This document shows positions 38,315 through 47,489 of a DNA stretch of 64,000 nt, one piece after another. The stretch comes from Serratia microhaemolytica (GTDB lineage: Bacteria; Pseudomonadota; Gammaproteobacteria; Enterobacterales; Enterobacteriaceae), in contig NZ_SBEF01000002.1 in assembly GCF_004011885.1 (NCBI RefSeq), positions 62,001 to 126,000 of the forward strand, written 5' to 3'. How positions within the stretch are numbered: the first letter of the stretch is position 1; the number at the start of each line of letters is the position of its first letter. Under the pieces are notes generated by a model. It worked only from the letters and a program-made list of their open reading frames with translations. It made no database searches and had not been told where the DNA came from. Made by a program: the position numbers and the translations under genes.

Positions 38315-40549
38315 ATGGTTGCGGTAAGAAGTTCACATCTAAATACAGCTGGCGAATTTGCGCTTGATCACTGGATTGCCACACTCAATCTCCCCAATGC
38401 GCAATCCTGTGAGCGGCTAACCGCAGCCTGGCACTATTGTGAGCAGCAGACAGCCGGGCTACCTGATAGCGCTCAGCTATTGTGGCGAGGCCTGGAGATG
38501 GTGGAAATTCTGTCAACGCTCAGCATGGACAGCGACAGTATGTTGGCAGCAATGCTATTCCCACTGGTCGATGCGGAGATTGTCGCCGAACAGACACTGA
38601 CTGAGCAGTTTGGTGCCGCGATTACAGCGCTGGTTCATGGTGTGCGCGATATGGCCGGCATTCGCCAGCTCAACGCAACCCATCACGGCTCCAATAGCTC
38701 TGAACAGGTAGACAATGTGCGCCGGATGCTACTGGCGATGGTGGAAGATTTCCGTTGTGTGGTGATCAAACTGGCGGAACGCGTCGCACACCTGCGCGAA
38801 GTGAAAGATGCTACCGAAGATGAACGGGTATTAACCGCCAAAGAGTGCTTTAACATCTATGCGCCACTGGCAAACCGTTTAGGCATCGGCCAACTTAAAT
38901 GGGAACTGGAAGACTTCTGTTTTCGTTATCTGCATCCAGAAGAGTATCGGCGTATTGCCGAATTGCTGCATGAGCGACGTATTGATCGCGAACAGTTTAT
39001 TGATGATTTCGTCGCTTTGCTGCGTCAGGCAATGGCGCAGGAAGGCATCAAGGCTGAAATCTACGGTCGCCCCAAGCATATCTACAGCATTTGGCGCAAG
39101 ATGCAGAAAAAATCACTGGCGTTTGATGAGCTGTTTGATGTGCGCGCCGTGCGTGTGGTGGTAGAACGCTTGCAAGACTGCTACGCCGCGTTGGGCATTG
39201 TACATACCCAATTCCGTCACCTGCCTGATGAGTTTGACGACTACGTCGCCAACCCCAAACCGAACGGTTACCAGTCGATCCACACCGTGGTTTTCGGCCC
39301 ACATGGTAAAACACTAGAAGTGCAGATCCGCACCCGGCAAATGCATGAAGATGCTGAGTTAGGCGTCGCTGCCCACTGGAAATATAAAGAGGGGGCAGTG
39401 GCTACGGCGCGCTCTGGTTATGAACAGCGCATCGCTTGGTTACGTAAACTGATCGCCTGGCAGGAAGAAATGGCCGATTCCGGTGAAGTGCTTGATGAAG
39501 TGCGTAGCCAAGTGTTTGACGATCGCGTCTATGTGTTTACCCCCAAAGGCGATGTGATCGACCTGCCTGCTGGCTCAACCCCGCTCGATTTTGCCTATCA
39601 CATCCATAGCGATGTTGGTCACCGCTGCATTGGTGCCAAAATCGCGGGTCGAATTGTGCCTTTTACCTACCAGCTACAGATGGGTGATCAAGTCGAGATC
39701 ATCACGCAGAAACAACCAAACCCCAGCCGCGATTGGCTCAACCCCAATTTGGGCTATATCACCAGTAGCCGTGGGCGCTCCAAAATCCATAACTGGTTCC
39801 GTAAACAGGATCGCGATAAGAATATTATTGCCGGTCGGCAGATGCTGGATAGCGAGTTGGAGCATCTTGGGATCAGCCTACGAGAAGCCGAAAAACTGCT
39901 GTTGCCACGCTACAACGTCCATTCACTCGATGAAGTTCTGGCTGGGATTGGTGTCGGTGATATCCGCCTCAATCAGATGATCAATTTTCTGCAGAGCAAG
40001 TTGCATAAACCGAGTGCAGAAGAGCAAGATCGCGCTGCACTGCGACAACTGACCCAACACAAAGGTGCCGGTGTGGCACCTCAGGGCAAGTCCGGTGGAC
40101 GGGTGGTGATCGAGGGGGTCGGCAACCTGCTGCACCACATCGCACGCTGCTGCCAGCCAATTCCTGGCGATGACATTGTCGGTTTTATCACTCAAGGGCG
40201 CGGCATCTCGATCCACCGTTCTGATTGTGATCAACTGCTGGATCTGCAGACACATGCACCAGAACGCATTGTTGAAGCTGCCTGGAGCGAAAGCTACTCC
40301 AGTGGCTACGCCCTGGTGGTGCGGGTGATCGCCAATGATCGTAGTGGGTTACTGCGCGACATCACCACCATTCTCGCCAATGAAAAAGTGAATGTGCTCA
40401 GTGTCGCAAGCCGTAGCGACACGAAAAAACAGCTCGCCAGCATTGATATGGAGATTGAAATTTACAATCAGCAGGTGCTGGTGCGGGTTCTGGCCAAGCT
40501 CAATCAATTGCCTGATGTGATTGAGGCCAAACGGCTACACGCAAACTAA
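38315..40549 (+). CDS. relA: (p)ppGpp synthetase I, RelA
   Basis: A 744-residue protein, the E. coli length. The N-terminal hydrolase-like domain is degenerate: the HD motif region reads LAAMLFPLVDA, as expected of a synthetase-only RelA. The synthetase domain (about 240-370) has DVRAVRVVVE, YVANPKPNGYQSIHT and EVQIRTRQMHEDAELGVAAHWKYKEG. A TGS domain (DRVYVFTPKGDVIDLPAGSTPLDFAYHIHSD), a zinc-finger-like region (ARCCQPIPGDDI) and an ACT domain (RVIANDRSGLLRDITTIL) complete it. It binds stalled ribosomes with uncharged tRNA and makes the stringent-response alarmone. mazG follows 26 bp downstream; the mazEF toxin-antitoxin genes found here in E. coli are absent. Confidence 0.97.
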   Translation: MVAVRSSHLNTAGEFALDHWIATLNLPNAQSCERLTAAWHYCEQQTAGLPDSAQLLWRGLEMVEILSTLSMDSDSMLAAMLFPLVDAEIVAEQTLTEQFGAAITALVHGVRDMAGIRQLNATHHGSNSSEQVDNVRRMLLAMVEDFRCVVIKLAERVAHLREVKDATEDERVLTAKECFNIYAPLANRLGIGQLKWELEDFCFRYLHPEEYRRIAELLHERRIDREQFIDDFVALLRQAMAQEGIKAEIYGRPKHIYSIWRKMQKKSLAFDELFDVRAVRVVVERLQDCYAALGIVHTQFRHLPDEFDDYVANPKPNGYQSIHTVVFGPHGKTLEVQIRTRQMHEDAELGVAAHWKYKEGAVATARSGYEQRIAWLRKLIAWQEEMADSGEVLDEVRSQVFDDRVYVFTPKGDVIDLPAGSTPLDFAYHIHSDVGHRCIGAKIAGRIVPFTYQLQMGDQVEIITQKQPNPSRDWLNPNLGYITSSRGRSKIHNWFRKQDRDKNIIAGRQMLDSELEHLGISLREAEKLLLPRYNVHSLDEVLAGIGVGDIRLNQMINFLQSKLHKPSAEEQDRAALRQLTQHKGAGVAPQGKSGGRVVIEGVGNLLHHIARCCQPIPGDDIVGFITQGRGISIHRSDCDQLLDLQTHAPERIVEAAWSESYSSGYALVVRVIANDRSGLLRDITTILANEKVNVLSVASRSDTKKQLASIDMEIEIYNQQVLVRVLAKLNQLPDVIEAKRLHAN

Positions 40550-40575
40550 GCGCGATTTTTACCAGGGATCTCAAC

Positions 40576-41373
40576 ATGACTGACATAACACCACTGCAAC
40601 ACCTGCTCAATTTGATGAAAAAATTGCGTGACCCGCACACTGGTTGCCCATGGGATCGCCAACAAACCTTCAGCTCGCTAGCGCCCTATACATTGGAAGA
40701 GAGCTACGAGGTGCTTGATGCTATCCAGCGCCAAGATCATGCTGATCTACGTGATGAATTAGGTGACCTGCTGTTCCAGGTGGTGTTCTATGCTCAGTTA
40801 GGGCAAGAACAGGGGCTGTTTGATTTTGATCAGATCTGCCATGCCATCAGCGATAAACTCGAACGTCGCCACCCGCACGTGTTTGCCCATAAACAGCAAC
40901 AGCAAGTGGCGCAAGTGTCAGCACGCTGGGAGCAACTGAAAGCAGATGAGCGGGCAGGCAAAGCATTGCACTCCAACTTGGATGATATCCCCGCCAGCTT
41001 ACCGGCATTGATGAAAGCATACAAAATACAGAAGCGTTGTGCTGCGGTCGGCTTCGATTGGCAAACTGTCGAACCGGTGCTGGCTAAAGTCTACGAAGAA
41101 CTGGATGAAGTGATCGATGAAACACGCCAGCCAACAGTAGACCAGCAAAAACTGGAAGAGGAGATCGGTGACTTGCTGTTTGCGGTAGTCAACCTTGCCC
41201 GTCACCTGGGTCATAAAGCAGAACAAGCACTACAAGTCGCCAACCGCAAATTTGATCGCCGCTTTCGCCAAGTTGAGCAATTGATGCAGCAACAGGGCCT
41301 GCCACTGGAAGCCGCCACACTGGAGCAGATGGAACAAGCCTGGCAGCAGGTCAAGTGCCTGGAGGCAAGGTAG
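40576..41373 (+). CDS. mazG: Nucleoside triphosphate pyrophosphohydrolase MazG
   Basis: A 265-residue all-alpha NTP pyrophosphatase with two MazG repeats. The N-terminal half has CPWDRQQTFSSLAPYTLEESYEVLDAI and DLRDELGDLLFQVVFYAQL. The C-terminal half has KVYEELDEVIDE and KLEEEIGDLLFAVVNLARHLG, with the EExxD metal-binding signatures. It hydrolyses (d)NTPs to NMPs and pyrophosphate and lowers ppGpp levels in E. coli. pyrG, the usual next gene in enterobacteria, is missing; the island's last gene converges on mazG with a 50-bp gap, making this the left boundary of the insertion. Confidence 0.95.
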   Translation: MTDITPLQHLLNLMKKLRDPHTGCPWDRQQTFSSLAPYTLEESYEVLDAIQRQDHADLRDELGDLLFQVVFYAQLGQEQGLFDFDQICHAISDKLERRHPHVFAHKQQQQVAQVSARWEQLKADERAGKALHSNLDDIPASLPALMKAYKIQKRCAAVGFDWQTVEPVLAKVYEELDEVIDETRQPTVDQQKLEEEIGDLLFAVVNLARHLGHKAEQALQVANRKFDRRFRQVEQLMQQQGLPLEAATLEQMEQAWQQVKCLEAR

Positions 41374-41423
41374 CTTGTGTTGATAAACACCGCCATCGAT
41401 AATTCTATGTCGTTGTTGGTGTG

Positions 41424-42383
41424 TCAATGTTGGGGTATTTTTCCTCTTATCAATCTGATTCCATCAGCACTCTGTTCATTCTGTAAGCCGTAGAATCGGG
41501 CTCTGTCCAGAATTCTGGTCGCCCAACGGCGATGCGTTGCAGGCTCGCACATCGTTCCCTGCGACTTGAATACCGCGTGGGTCGAATTAAGGATCCTGAG
41601 AGCGTCAGAGTGCTCTCCTTGGCTAACCATTAGCGCACTTTGAATGGCCTCTATTTGGCCTGGGTGAATGGCGGTCTTACCTACAAGCCCATGCGCTATA
41701 TCAAGAGCCAACTCTCTTTCCATCACTTGATGGTCGTCAATATGCTCACACACGGGGGCGGTTAGCGCGAAATCACGTGCCCCAAAAACTGATACCAGCA
41801 TTTTGATGACGTAACCCATTGGGCTATCATATAGCGTCAAGTCACGGGGCCGGCGAAGTGACACAACGTTCATAAGATCATTGCCGCCGATACGAAGAGC
41901 AATAATACGTTGGTGACAAGGATGATTAACTAGGTGGGCAGCTAACTCGCGCATCTGAACCACGTCAAAGACGTCTTCTGTTTCCAGTGTCGGCATCATA
42001 CACAACTGGGTTTCAGCCATGATTTGCCACCACTCAGGTAATGAACTGAGGGTAAATTTCGGCAACACAAATCCGTCAACAGCAGAAAGATCAACGTTCT
42101 CTTTTAACCATGCGCCCATTTCTGTATTACGAGGACGAATGAACACCAATGGCCAGTCATTATTGCCCCATTTACGAAGGTGATCACTAAGTTCATGCAG
42201 CAGTTGCTCAAGATTTTTAACAGCAACCGGGACGTCTGCCTCACTGATGGCATCCTCAAGACAAATCACCAGTGAACGTAAACCAGGGATCTTTCGGTGC
42301 ATTACTGTATCAGCAATGTCTATCCGAGTAGCCGGCATGTAAAGTGTAGCCCCCAGATTCCAATGGGAAAGACGATTTTTCAT
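41424..42383 (-). CDS. HpcH/HpaI aldolase/citrate-lyase-like protein of Ter-associated module
   Basis: A 319-residue TIM-barrel protein of the CitE/HpcH family. LVICLEDAISEADVP (near residue 38) carries the acidic metal-site residues, followed by VFIRPRNTE. MPTLETEDVFDVVQMRELAAHLVNHP comes next, then IALRIGGNDLMNV and GLVGKTAIHPGQIEAIQSAL. CitE-like enzymes cleave or form C-C bonds in acyl-type substrates; here the substrate is unknown. The ATG overlaps the stop codon of the upstream StiP-type gene by one base (TGATG), so it is the last member of a coupled five-gene operon. Comparative genomics places this family in the predicted nucleoside-like-metabolite pathway that accompanies Ter genes. 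Confidence 0.82.
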   Translation of the reverse strand: MKNRLSHWNLGATLYMPATRIDIADTVMHRKIPGLRSLVICLEDAISEADVPVAVKNLEQLLHELSDHLRKWGNNDWPLVFIRPRNTEMGAWLKENVDLSAVDGFVLPKFTLSSLPEWWQIMAETQLCMMPTLETEDVFDVVQMRELAAHLVNHPCHQRIIALRIGGNDLMNVVSLRRPRDLTLYDSPMGYVIKMLVSVFGARDFALTAPVCEHIDDHQVMERELALDIAHGLVGKTAIHPGQIEAIQSALMVSQGEHSDALRILNSTHAVFKSQGTMCEPATHRRWATRILDRARFYGLQNEQSADGIRLIRGKIPQH

Positions 42384-43462
42384 CAGAGTACCTTCTTTAT
42401 AATAGTTACAGCCCGATACTGGCCGAGGGTTTCCCCCATTTCTGTAACAATAATTCCCTTTTCACGAGCAAGCCCTACCAGTAATGCCACATCTGGATCA
42501 TGAATCGAACGCACAAGAACATGCTGTGGCACCCGACGCAACAATGCGCGAGTTGCCTCAGCAATGCCTGGCTTAATGCGATTAACGTTGTCCACTTTAA
42601 ATTGATTAACCAAGTACGCGATCACATCACGGCTTATCTGCCACAACGCTTTGGCAGATTCTGTGTTCCAATTCAGTGGTTCCAGTGATAACAGTGATAA
42701 CTTTCTACGAAAACGAGACACCGTATCTACCAGCATCCTGCTACATTCGTAGTCACTGAGATGCTCACAAACCATGCAACCATGTAACCCTTCCGTCGAC
42801 CAAACCGACCGGGAAATTAGGCCGGATACCGGTGCTCCCATGATGCCAAACGGAATCAACCAATCGTCAGCACCGGCAGCAAGCCAGGAAGAACCACAGG
42901 GGTCAGCCAGTACAACTAGGTGTGGCTGCTCCGGATAGCCTTGGCGACCTTTCAGCGTACGTATCAGTTCCTCAGTAATCGCTCCTTTACCCGTCCAACC
43001 ATCGACAAATACAATTCCGCTGGTACCATGTTGTTTTTCAATAATATTGAGAGCGACACCATCAATTCCGCGATCACGGATGATACTGATACCATAGTGG
43101 AAGGAGGTTCTTCCCATATCGCGCAGAGCCTGATGCAACATAACACCTAACGGTACGCCAGCCCTGACAAGGCTGACCAGTACTACAGGCTCATTCCCGA
43201 CGCGTTCGGCCAGAGCCACAGCGAGTTGCGTGACCTCTTTGGCAAGTCGTTCCGCTCCCTGTTCCAGTGCCCGATGAAATAAATCAAGATGCCATTGAGT
43301 GGGTGCCGGCTCTTGGCTCAGCATATCCGAGTAATGTTTTTTCCCAGACTGAATCAGCTCTTCCTTTTGATCTACCGGGGTCATTGCAATTTCGATAGGT
43401 TTCAGCAGAAAATCCACATCATCCGGAAGGTAAGAACCAGAGAATGTTTCACGTAACTGCAT
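42383..43462 (-). CDS. StiP-like phosphoribosyltransferase with C-terminal Pelota-type domain
   Basis: A 359-residue protein. The N-terminal two thirds resemble the Ter-associated PRTase_1 (often labelled cysteine protease StiP): FSGSYLPDDVDFLLKPI, VLVSLVRAGVPLGVML and the PRPP-loop-like IVFVDGWTGKGAITEEL. The last about 80 residues (NRIKPGIAEATRALLRRVP... VGLAREKGIIV) look like the Pelota RNA-binding-type domain often fused to it. It is predicted to use a phosphoribosyl substrate; the protease name is historical and I see no protease motif. AGGAG stands 9 nt before the ATG. It overlaps the next gene by one base and follows the HAD gene by 1 bp. Confidence 0.8.
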   Translation of the reverse strand: MQLRETFSGSYLPDDVDFLLKPIEIAMTPVDQKEELIQSGKKHYSDMLSQEPAPTQWHLDLFHRALEQGAERLAKEVTQLAVALAERVGNEPVVLVSLVRAGVPLGVMLHQALRDMGRTSFHYGISIIRDRGIDGVALNIIEKQHGTSGIVFVDGWTGKGAITEELIRTLKGRQGYPEQPHLVVLADPCGSSWLAAGADDWLIPFGIMGAPVSGLISRSVWSTEGLHGCMVCEHLSDYECSRMLVDTVSRFRRKLSLLSLEPLNWNTESAKALWQISRDVIAYLVNQFKVDNVNRIKPGIAEATRALLRRVPQHVLVRSIHDPDVALLVGLAREKGIIVTEMGETLGQYRAVTIIKKVL

Positions 43463-43463
43463 C

Positions 43464-44237
43464 TTATTTTTCTCCTAGAATTTGCTGTGAGATAGCATCT
43501 GCAAACTGACTCTGTCGCGGAATGCCAAACCAACTGCACAGTTTCATAAAACGATGATCAGTTAGACTGTCACCCAAACCAATCACAGGGAAAATCCCTC
43601 GTTCAGCACGAAGCTTTTCGAGCAGCCAACTAACAGCTAAGCCTTTCTCTACCGGCGTAGGAAGCCAGGCGACGTTATTATTATTGCGATGAATATAAAA
43701 ACCCTCTGTCGGGAAGATGTGTTCAATTTCATCAGCAATCATATTGAGTTCATCAAGGCGAGTGCTGTCACGATGTTTCATCACCATGTAGACCGGCGTT
43801 TCACCATATTCAAAGTTAAGCCTCGCCCAAACATTGATCCCTTTTTTATTCAGCATGTCAGTAATGAGACGCTGCATTGAAGTTAGTCTTTCTAGGTAGG
43901 GGGCTAACTGGTCAAGCATATGGGATTTCCATTCTTCTTCGGGTTTACCATCTGGCGTCAAAATAACGGCACCATGAGTCGTAATAGCCCAGGAGCGGAA
44001 AGGGATTTGAACTCGACCAATTTCTTCAGTACCCCTCGCCGTGACTGGAATGAGTTCTGCCTGTTCCAGCAGCCAGTCAACCAGCATAGATTGTTCCTCC
44101 GTCATAAAGCTGCGTGGCTTCAAAGTGCGATCAACGGCACCGATACGGAATGGCTCCAGCGCCAACTCATTCACCATTTTTCGACGGGTCTGAAACAGCG
44201 TGTCGTCGAGATCGCTCAGAACAACAGGTTTATTCAT
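43464..44237 (-). CDS. HAD-superfamily phosphatase of Ter-associated module
   Basis: About 257 residues. The HAD motif I is VVLSDLDDTLFQT (nucleophile aspartate near residue 8), motif II is the threonine in IPVTARGTEE, and motif IV is VIGLGDSLTDHRFMKLC. The cap resembles sucrose-phosphatase/Cof-type HADs. It is predicted to remove phosphate from an intermediate of the module's metabolite. ATG 44237 overlaps the stop region of the upstream PRTase gene (ATGAATAA), indicating coupled translation; three codons of upstream frame exist but lack a better start. Substrate unknown. Confidence 0.82.
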   Translation of the reverse strand: MNKPVVLSDLDDTLFQTRRKMVNELALEPFRIGAVDRTLKPRSFMTEEQSMLVDWLLEQAELIPVTARGTEEIGRVQIPFRSWAITTHGAVILTPDGKPEEEWKSHMLDQLAPYLERLTSMQRLITDMLNKKGINVWARLNFEYGETPVYMVMKHRDSTRLDELNMIADEIEHIFPTEGFYIHRNNNNVAWLPTPVEKGLAVSWLLEKLRAERGIFPVIGLGDSLTDHRFMKLCSWFGIPRQSQFADAISQQILGEK

Positions 44238-45372
44238 AAGTAACAATCTCTACTACAGGCGCAACGTTAGCCAGTGCATTAAGCAACTGAACATCAATAC
44301 TCTCCGCAGCTGTCTCAGCACAAACGAGGATACGATCAAACTGTTGGTGGGCTACGTTATAAACAAAATTGGGAATGCCCAACCCATAGTTATCCGTGAA
44401 CGAAATTGCAGATTCAATCGCAAAACCAATTGCGATGGGGGAACGAGTGGTCGAACCGTAAAATACTTCTGCTCCAGCAGCTTCGAGACGTTCAGCGAGC
44501 AGAAACGGCTCCCAGACAAATTCTCCGGTGCCGAGAACCAGAATACGTTCCCTCTGGCGAACGGAAACCTCGTGACCGAGATCGGCCGCAGGTGCGATCA
44601 TCCCCAGACGCCCCCAGGATTGTTTGCCGTTAATATCCCACAAGCCTCTTGACGTCACGTTGACAGTGGGCATGACCGGTACAGGCGCATCAGATAAAGG
44701 GATCCATTCCCACTGGCCGTTGACAAGCGAAACAGACTTAACGGGCAGGATGCTGTGCTCTGACAACGCATTACTACTCCAGTCTGTAAGCGTTACAGCG
44801 ATAACCTGTTCTATATGTGGCAACTTACCAGTATTCCGAAGGGCAGAGAGCAGATTAATAAAGGTATTACCGGTTGTTGCTTCATCATCAATTAAAACTA
44901 GAGTACGCGCGCTGGTAACACGACGTCTTTTCTCTCCATCATCCGGTAGATAAATCAGATGATCAGTGGCATGACTGTGTTCTTCCTTGAATTCACAAAG
45001 CAACGAACCATCAACCGGATGACGGGTTGACGTCAGATAGACAGATTCACTATAGCGGTGGCGTAGCTCATCAAATACACCTGCACCAAGGCCAACGGCA
45101 GTTTCAGCCATACCGATGAAAACAACAGGCTCTGACAACGTTGATGGAAACTGGCTAGCAAGCTGCTTATAAGACTGACGCATAACTGTCGGCGATATAG
45201 GAATATGTCTGCCAAGTACCTTACTAACAAAAAGAAAAGCACGTTTAGGGTTGCGTCTTTCGGCAATGTCAAACAAATCATCGAGCAGAACATCTTCCCG
45301 ATTATAAGTGATTTGGACAGTGCCGCATGAGAGTGTACGGCGATAAATCATATCTTCGATCATTACAGGCAC
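44230..45372 (-). CDS. Phosphoribosyltransferase with TRSP domain (Ter-associated)
   Basis: A 380-residue protein. The N-terminal part is a PRTase_2-type domain with the PRPP-binding loop TLVLIDDEATTGNTFINLL (about residues 155-173) and GMAETAVGLGAGVFDEL earlier. The C-terminal part (about 250-375), with ILVLGTGEFVWEPFLLAERLEAAGAEVFYGSTTRSPI, fits the TRSP domain that accompanies it. A nucleotide-like product is inferred from this pairing. The start may be the GTG at 45372 (GTGAG nearby) or ATG 45363. It lies 9 bp after the ATP-grasp gene and overlaps the HAD gene. Confidence 0.8.
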   Translation of the reverse strand: MPVMIEDMIYRRTLSCGTVQITYNREDVLLDDLFDIAERRNPKRAFLFVSKVLGRHIPISPTVMRQSYKQLASQFPSTLSEPVVFIGMAETAVGLGAGVFDELRHRYSESVYLTSTRHPVDGSLLCEFKEEHSHATDHLIYLPDDGEKRRRVTSARTLVLIDDEATTGNTFINLLSALRNTGKLPHIEQVIAVTLTDWSSNALSEHSILPVKSVSLVNGQWEWIPLSDAPVPVMPTVNVTSRGLWDINGKQSWGRLGMIAPAADLGHEVSVRQRERILVLGTGEFVWEPFLLAERLEAAGAEVFYGSTTRSPIAIGFAIESAISFTDNYGLGIPNFVYNVAHQQFDRILVCAETAAESIDVQLLNALANVAPVVEIVTYE

Positions 45373-45381
45373 AAACTCACT

Positions 45382-46440
45382 TTAATTTAGAATATTAGAG
45401 ACAGTCTCCGGATAGACGATCACCTCTGTCATGGCTCTCACAGCAACCGGAGAAAAGGAAGTGTTAGCGCTCTGGATGACGCTACCTACGGACATCAAGC
45501 CGAGTTTATAAGCGGCAAATAATCCGGGAAGGTTGACTCCACCGTGCAGGGTATAACCGATCCCCCCGGAAGGACGCATATTTGTTTCAAGTAGTACTGG
45601 GTTACCATGCACATCGTTGCGTGTCTGAACATTGACCAATCCATCCGAATTCATAGTCTGGGCACAGGCACACGCAAGCTCAAAGGCAGGTCCTTCGTTG
45701 ACTAGATACTGAATAGCGCCCTCTTTACGACGCCCCACCGCTGCAAGTATTTTTCCTTTGTCCGCCAGAATATCGACAGAAAATTCCGGGCCAGGTAGGT
45801 ATGGCATCAAAACAAGCGGCTTAAACGACTCAGTTACTGAAGCTGCTGCAATATACTGTTGCGGATTAACAAGGCGATTCTCGGGAGAGTTAAAAACAGC
45901 CATCGGAGATGCGTTGTTATCAAAACGCCAAAATCCCATGCCATAGATACCCGTCACCGGCTTTACGCACACAGGGCTATCAAAGAACGGTGGTGACGTA
46001 AGGTACGTCTTCAATTCAGCAAGCGTATTCACTCGCCATGAAGGGACGACTGGCAGGCCGTTTTGCTCCATAAACTGCGCAAAAGTAACCTTTTCGTCTG
46101 CCAATGTCAGCCATTCTGCCCCTGTTGCACCTGTAGTCAAAGTAACTCCCGATGACTCAATGGCTATGCGGTTTTCCTCAAACCAATGGCTGTGACGCCC
46201 AGTATGAATATGGTGAATACCGTGTGACCGAACAATTTTTTTAATAAACGAAAGACGTTCCTCAGCCTCTTTAGGTTCGGTCAGAGAATAATCTGCGACG
46301 GAAAGAATTTCATTTCTCTCGCTGCTATGGGAAGCAAAAACAGTAATATCAAACTTATTTTCCTTAGCGAATAATTTAATCCCCTGAATAATGTTTCTTT
46401 GCGAGGAAAAACCTTCCATAAGCCAAATTTTTTTATTCAT
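45382..46440 (-). CDS. ATP-grasp ligase, first gene of the Ter-associated synthesis operon
   Basis: About 352 residues from the preferred ATG 46440 (MNKKIWLMEGFSSQRNI); the open frame extends 23 codons further to a GTG (46509) that lacks a ribosome-binding site. ATP-grasp features: VCVKPVTGIYGMGFWRFD for nucleotide binding and the Mg2+ site VLLETNMRPSGGIGYT. Such ligases join a carboxylate to an amine or thiol through an acyl phosphate. In this operon it is predicted to modify the nucleoside-like product of the two PRTases. The promoter must lie in the 464-bp region shared with terZ. Confidence 0.82.
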   Translation of the reverse strand: MNKKIWLMEGFSSQRNIIQGIKLFAKENKFDITVFASHSSERNEILSVADYSLTEPKEAEERLSFIKKIVRSHGIHHIHTGRHSHWFEENRIAIESSGVTLTTGATGAEWLTLADEKVTFAQFMEQNGLPVVPSWRVNTLAELKTYLTSPPFFDSPVCVKPVTGIYGMGFWRFDNNASPMAVFNSPENRLVNPQQYIAAASVTESFKPLVLMPYLPGPEFSVDILADKGKILAAVGRRKEGAIQYLVNEGPAFELACACAQTMNSDGLVNVQTRNDVHGNPVLLETNMRPSGGIGYTLHGGVNLPGLFAAYKLGLMSVGSVIQSANTSFSPVAVRAMTEVIVYPETVSNILN

Positions 46441-46904
46441 TCTCTTATCTTCACTCATGGCAGCATGCAAATTACGATTGAGGAGCGAGTCTATGAGTGT
46501 TATTGTCACTTGTCAATCTTGGTATGATTGATTACTCTAGCTGTAAAATAGGGTATGTTAATAAAATTCACCACAGAAATACATAATTAAAACTTATGTA
46601 TTTGTTTATAGCAACCGTTGATGAATGCGTGCATGGCTGTGTTTTTTAGAAAAATTTCACTTGCCAGATAACTTCATCATGATATGATTTTTTCGTGATT
46701 TAATAGAAATCAGTTTAATTGCATCGCTCACTCAGGGCGAGCGCTTTATTGTGATTGTGCGATTTTTAATCACTGCAGGGTATATTATAATAAAATTTCA
46801 CTATTACACTTAACCAATAATAGAGATATTTTTAGTCAATGATCGGGGATAACATGCTCATTCCCTTACCCTGCCTTGATCATTACTACCTCAAGGAATA
46901 AAAT
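46441..46904. promoter_or_regulatory. Divergent control region of the Ter island (AT-rich, 464 bp)
   Basis: This non-coding region separates the synthesis operon from terZABCDE. It contains a perfect 10-bp inverted repeat at 46577-46603. A TATAAT at 46786-46791 is a plausible -10 for terZ, with only a weak -35 upstream. AAGGAATAAA precedes the terZ ATG. It is visibly richer in A and T than the flanking core genes. Confidence 0.55.
46577..46603. promoter_or_regulatory. Perfect 10-bp inverted repeat in the divergent ter promoter region
   Basis: AAATACATAA (46577-46586) is exactly complementary to TTATGTATTT (46594-46603) around a 7-nt spacer. It may be an operator for a dimeric regulator controlling one or both operons; the regulator is not encoded in the window. 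Confidence 0.5.
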
Positions 46905-47489
46905 ATGGTTTCGTTAAGTAAGAACCAGACTGTATCACTCAGCAAAGAATCTTCAGCATTAAGCAAACTTCAATTTGGTCTCGGTTGGGACCCGATCAAG
47001 AAAAAAGGATTCCTTGGCGGATTATTTGGTGGCAACGACTCGATCGATCTTGATGCTGGCTGTGTATTAATCGGCAGATCCGGAAAAAAAATTGACACTG
47101 TTTGGTTTTGCAAACTGAAATCCAGTTGCGGTTCAGTCGTTCACACTGGCGATAACTTGACTGGTGAAGGTGACGGCGATGATGAAGTTATCGAGGTCAA
47201 CCTGCACAAACTGCCTGCCGACGTCGAATACCTCGCATTTACAGTAAACAGCTTCCGTGGTCAGACATTCAATGATGTCGAAAATGCTTTCTGTCGCGTA
47301 GTCGATCAAACCGGAAAAGAACTGGCGCACTATAAACTAACTGAACAGGGTTCTCACACCGGAATCATTATTTCGTCACTACGCCGTAATAATGGCAACT
47401 GGGACTTTACCGCCCATGGGCATGCCTGTCGTGGCCGTACAATTGACGATATGATCTCAGATATCGTTTCAACGGTTGTACGCTCATGA
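46905..47489 (+). CDS. terZ: Tellurium/stress-resistance protein TerZ
   Basis: A 194-residue TerD-domain protein. It opens MVSLSKNQTVSLSKESSALSKLQFGLGWD and has the TerZ-specific glycine-rich insertion GFLGGLFGGND before the Ca2+-site IDLDAGC. The second acidic loop is [13 protein letters not shown]. TerD-family proteins are cytoplasmic Ca2+-binding proteins associated with the inner face of the membrane. They act in resistance to tellurite, some phages and colicins by an unsettled mechanism. First gene of terZABCDE; its stop overlaps the terA start (ATGA). Confidence 0.94.
   Translation: MVSLSKNQTVSLSKESSALSKLQFGLGWDPIKKKGFLGGLFGGNDSIDLDAGCVLIGRSGKKIDTVWFCKLKSSCGSVVHTGDNLTGEGDGDDEVIEVNLHKLPADVEYLAFTVNSFRGQTFNDVENAFCRVVDQTGKELAHYKLTEQGSHTGIIISSLRRNNGNWDFTAHGHACRGRTIDDMISDIVSTVVRS

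Noticed and set aside
42383-43462. Cysteine protease function (StiP label) for the PRTase/Pelota gene
   Set aside because: No protease catalytic motif is visible; the PRPP-loop-like segment and domain context favour a phosphoribosyltransferase-type role.
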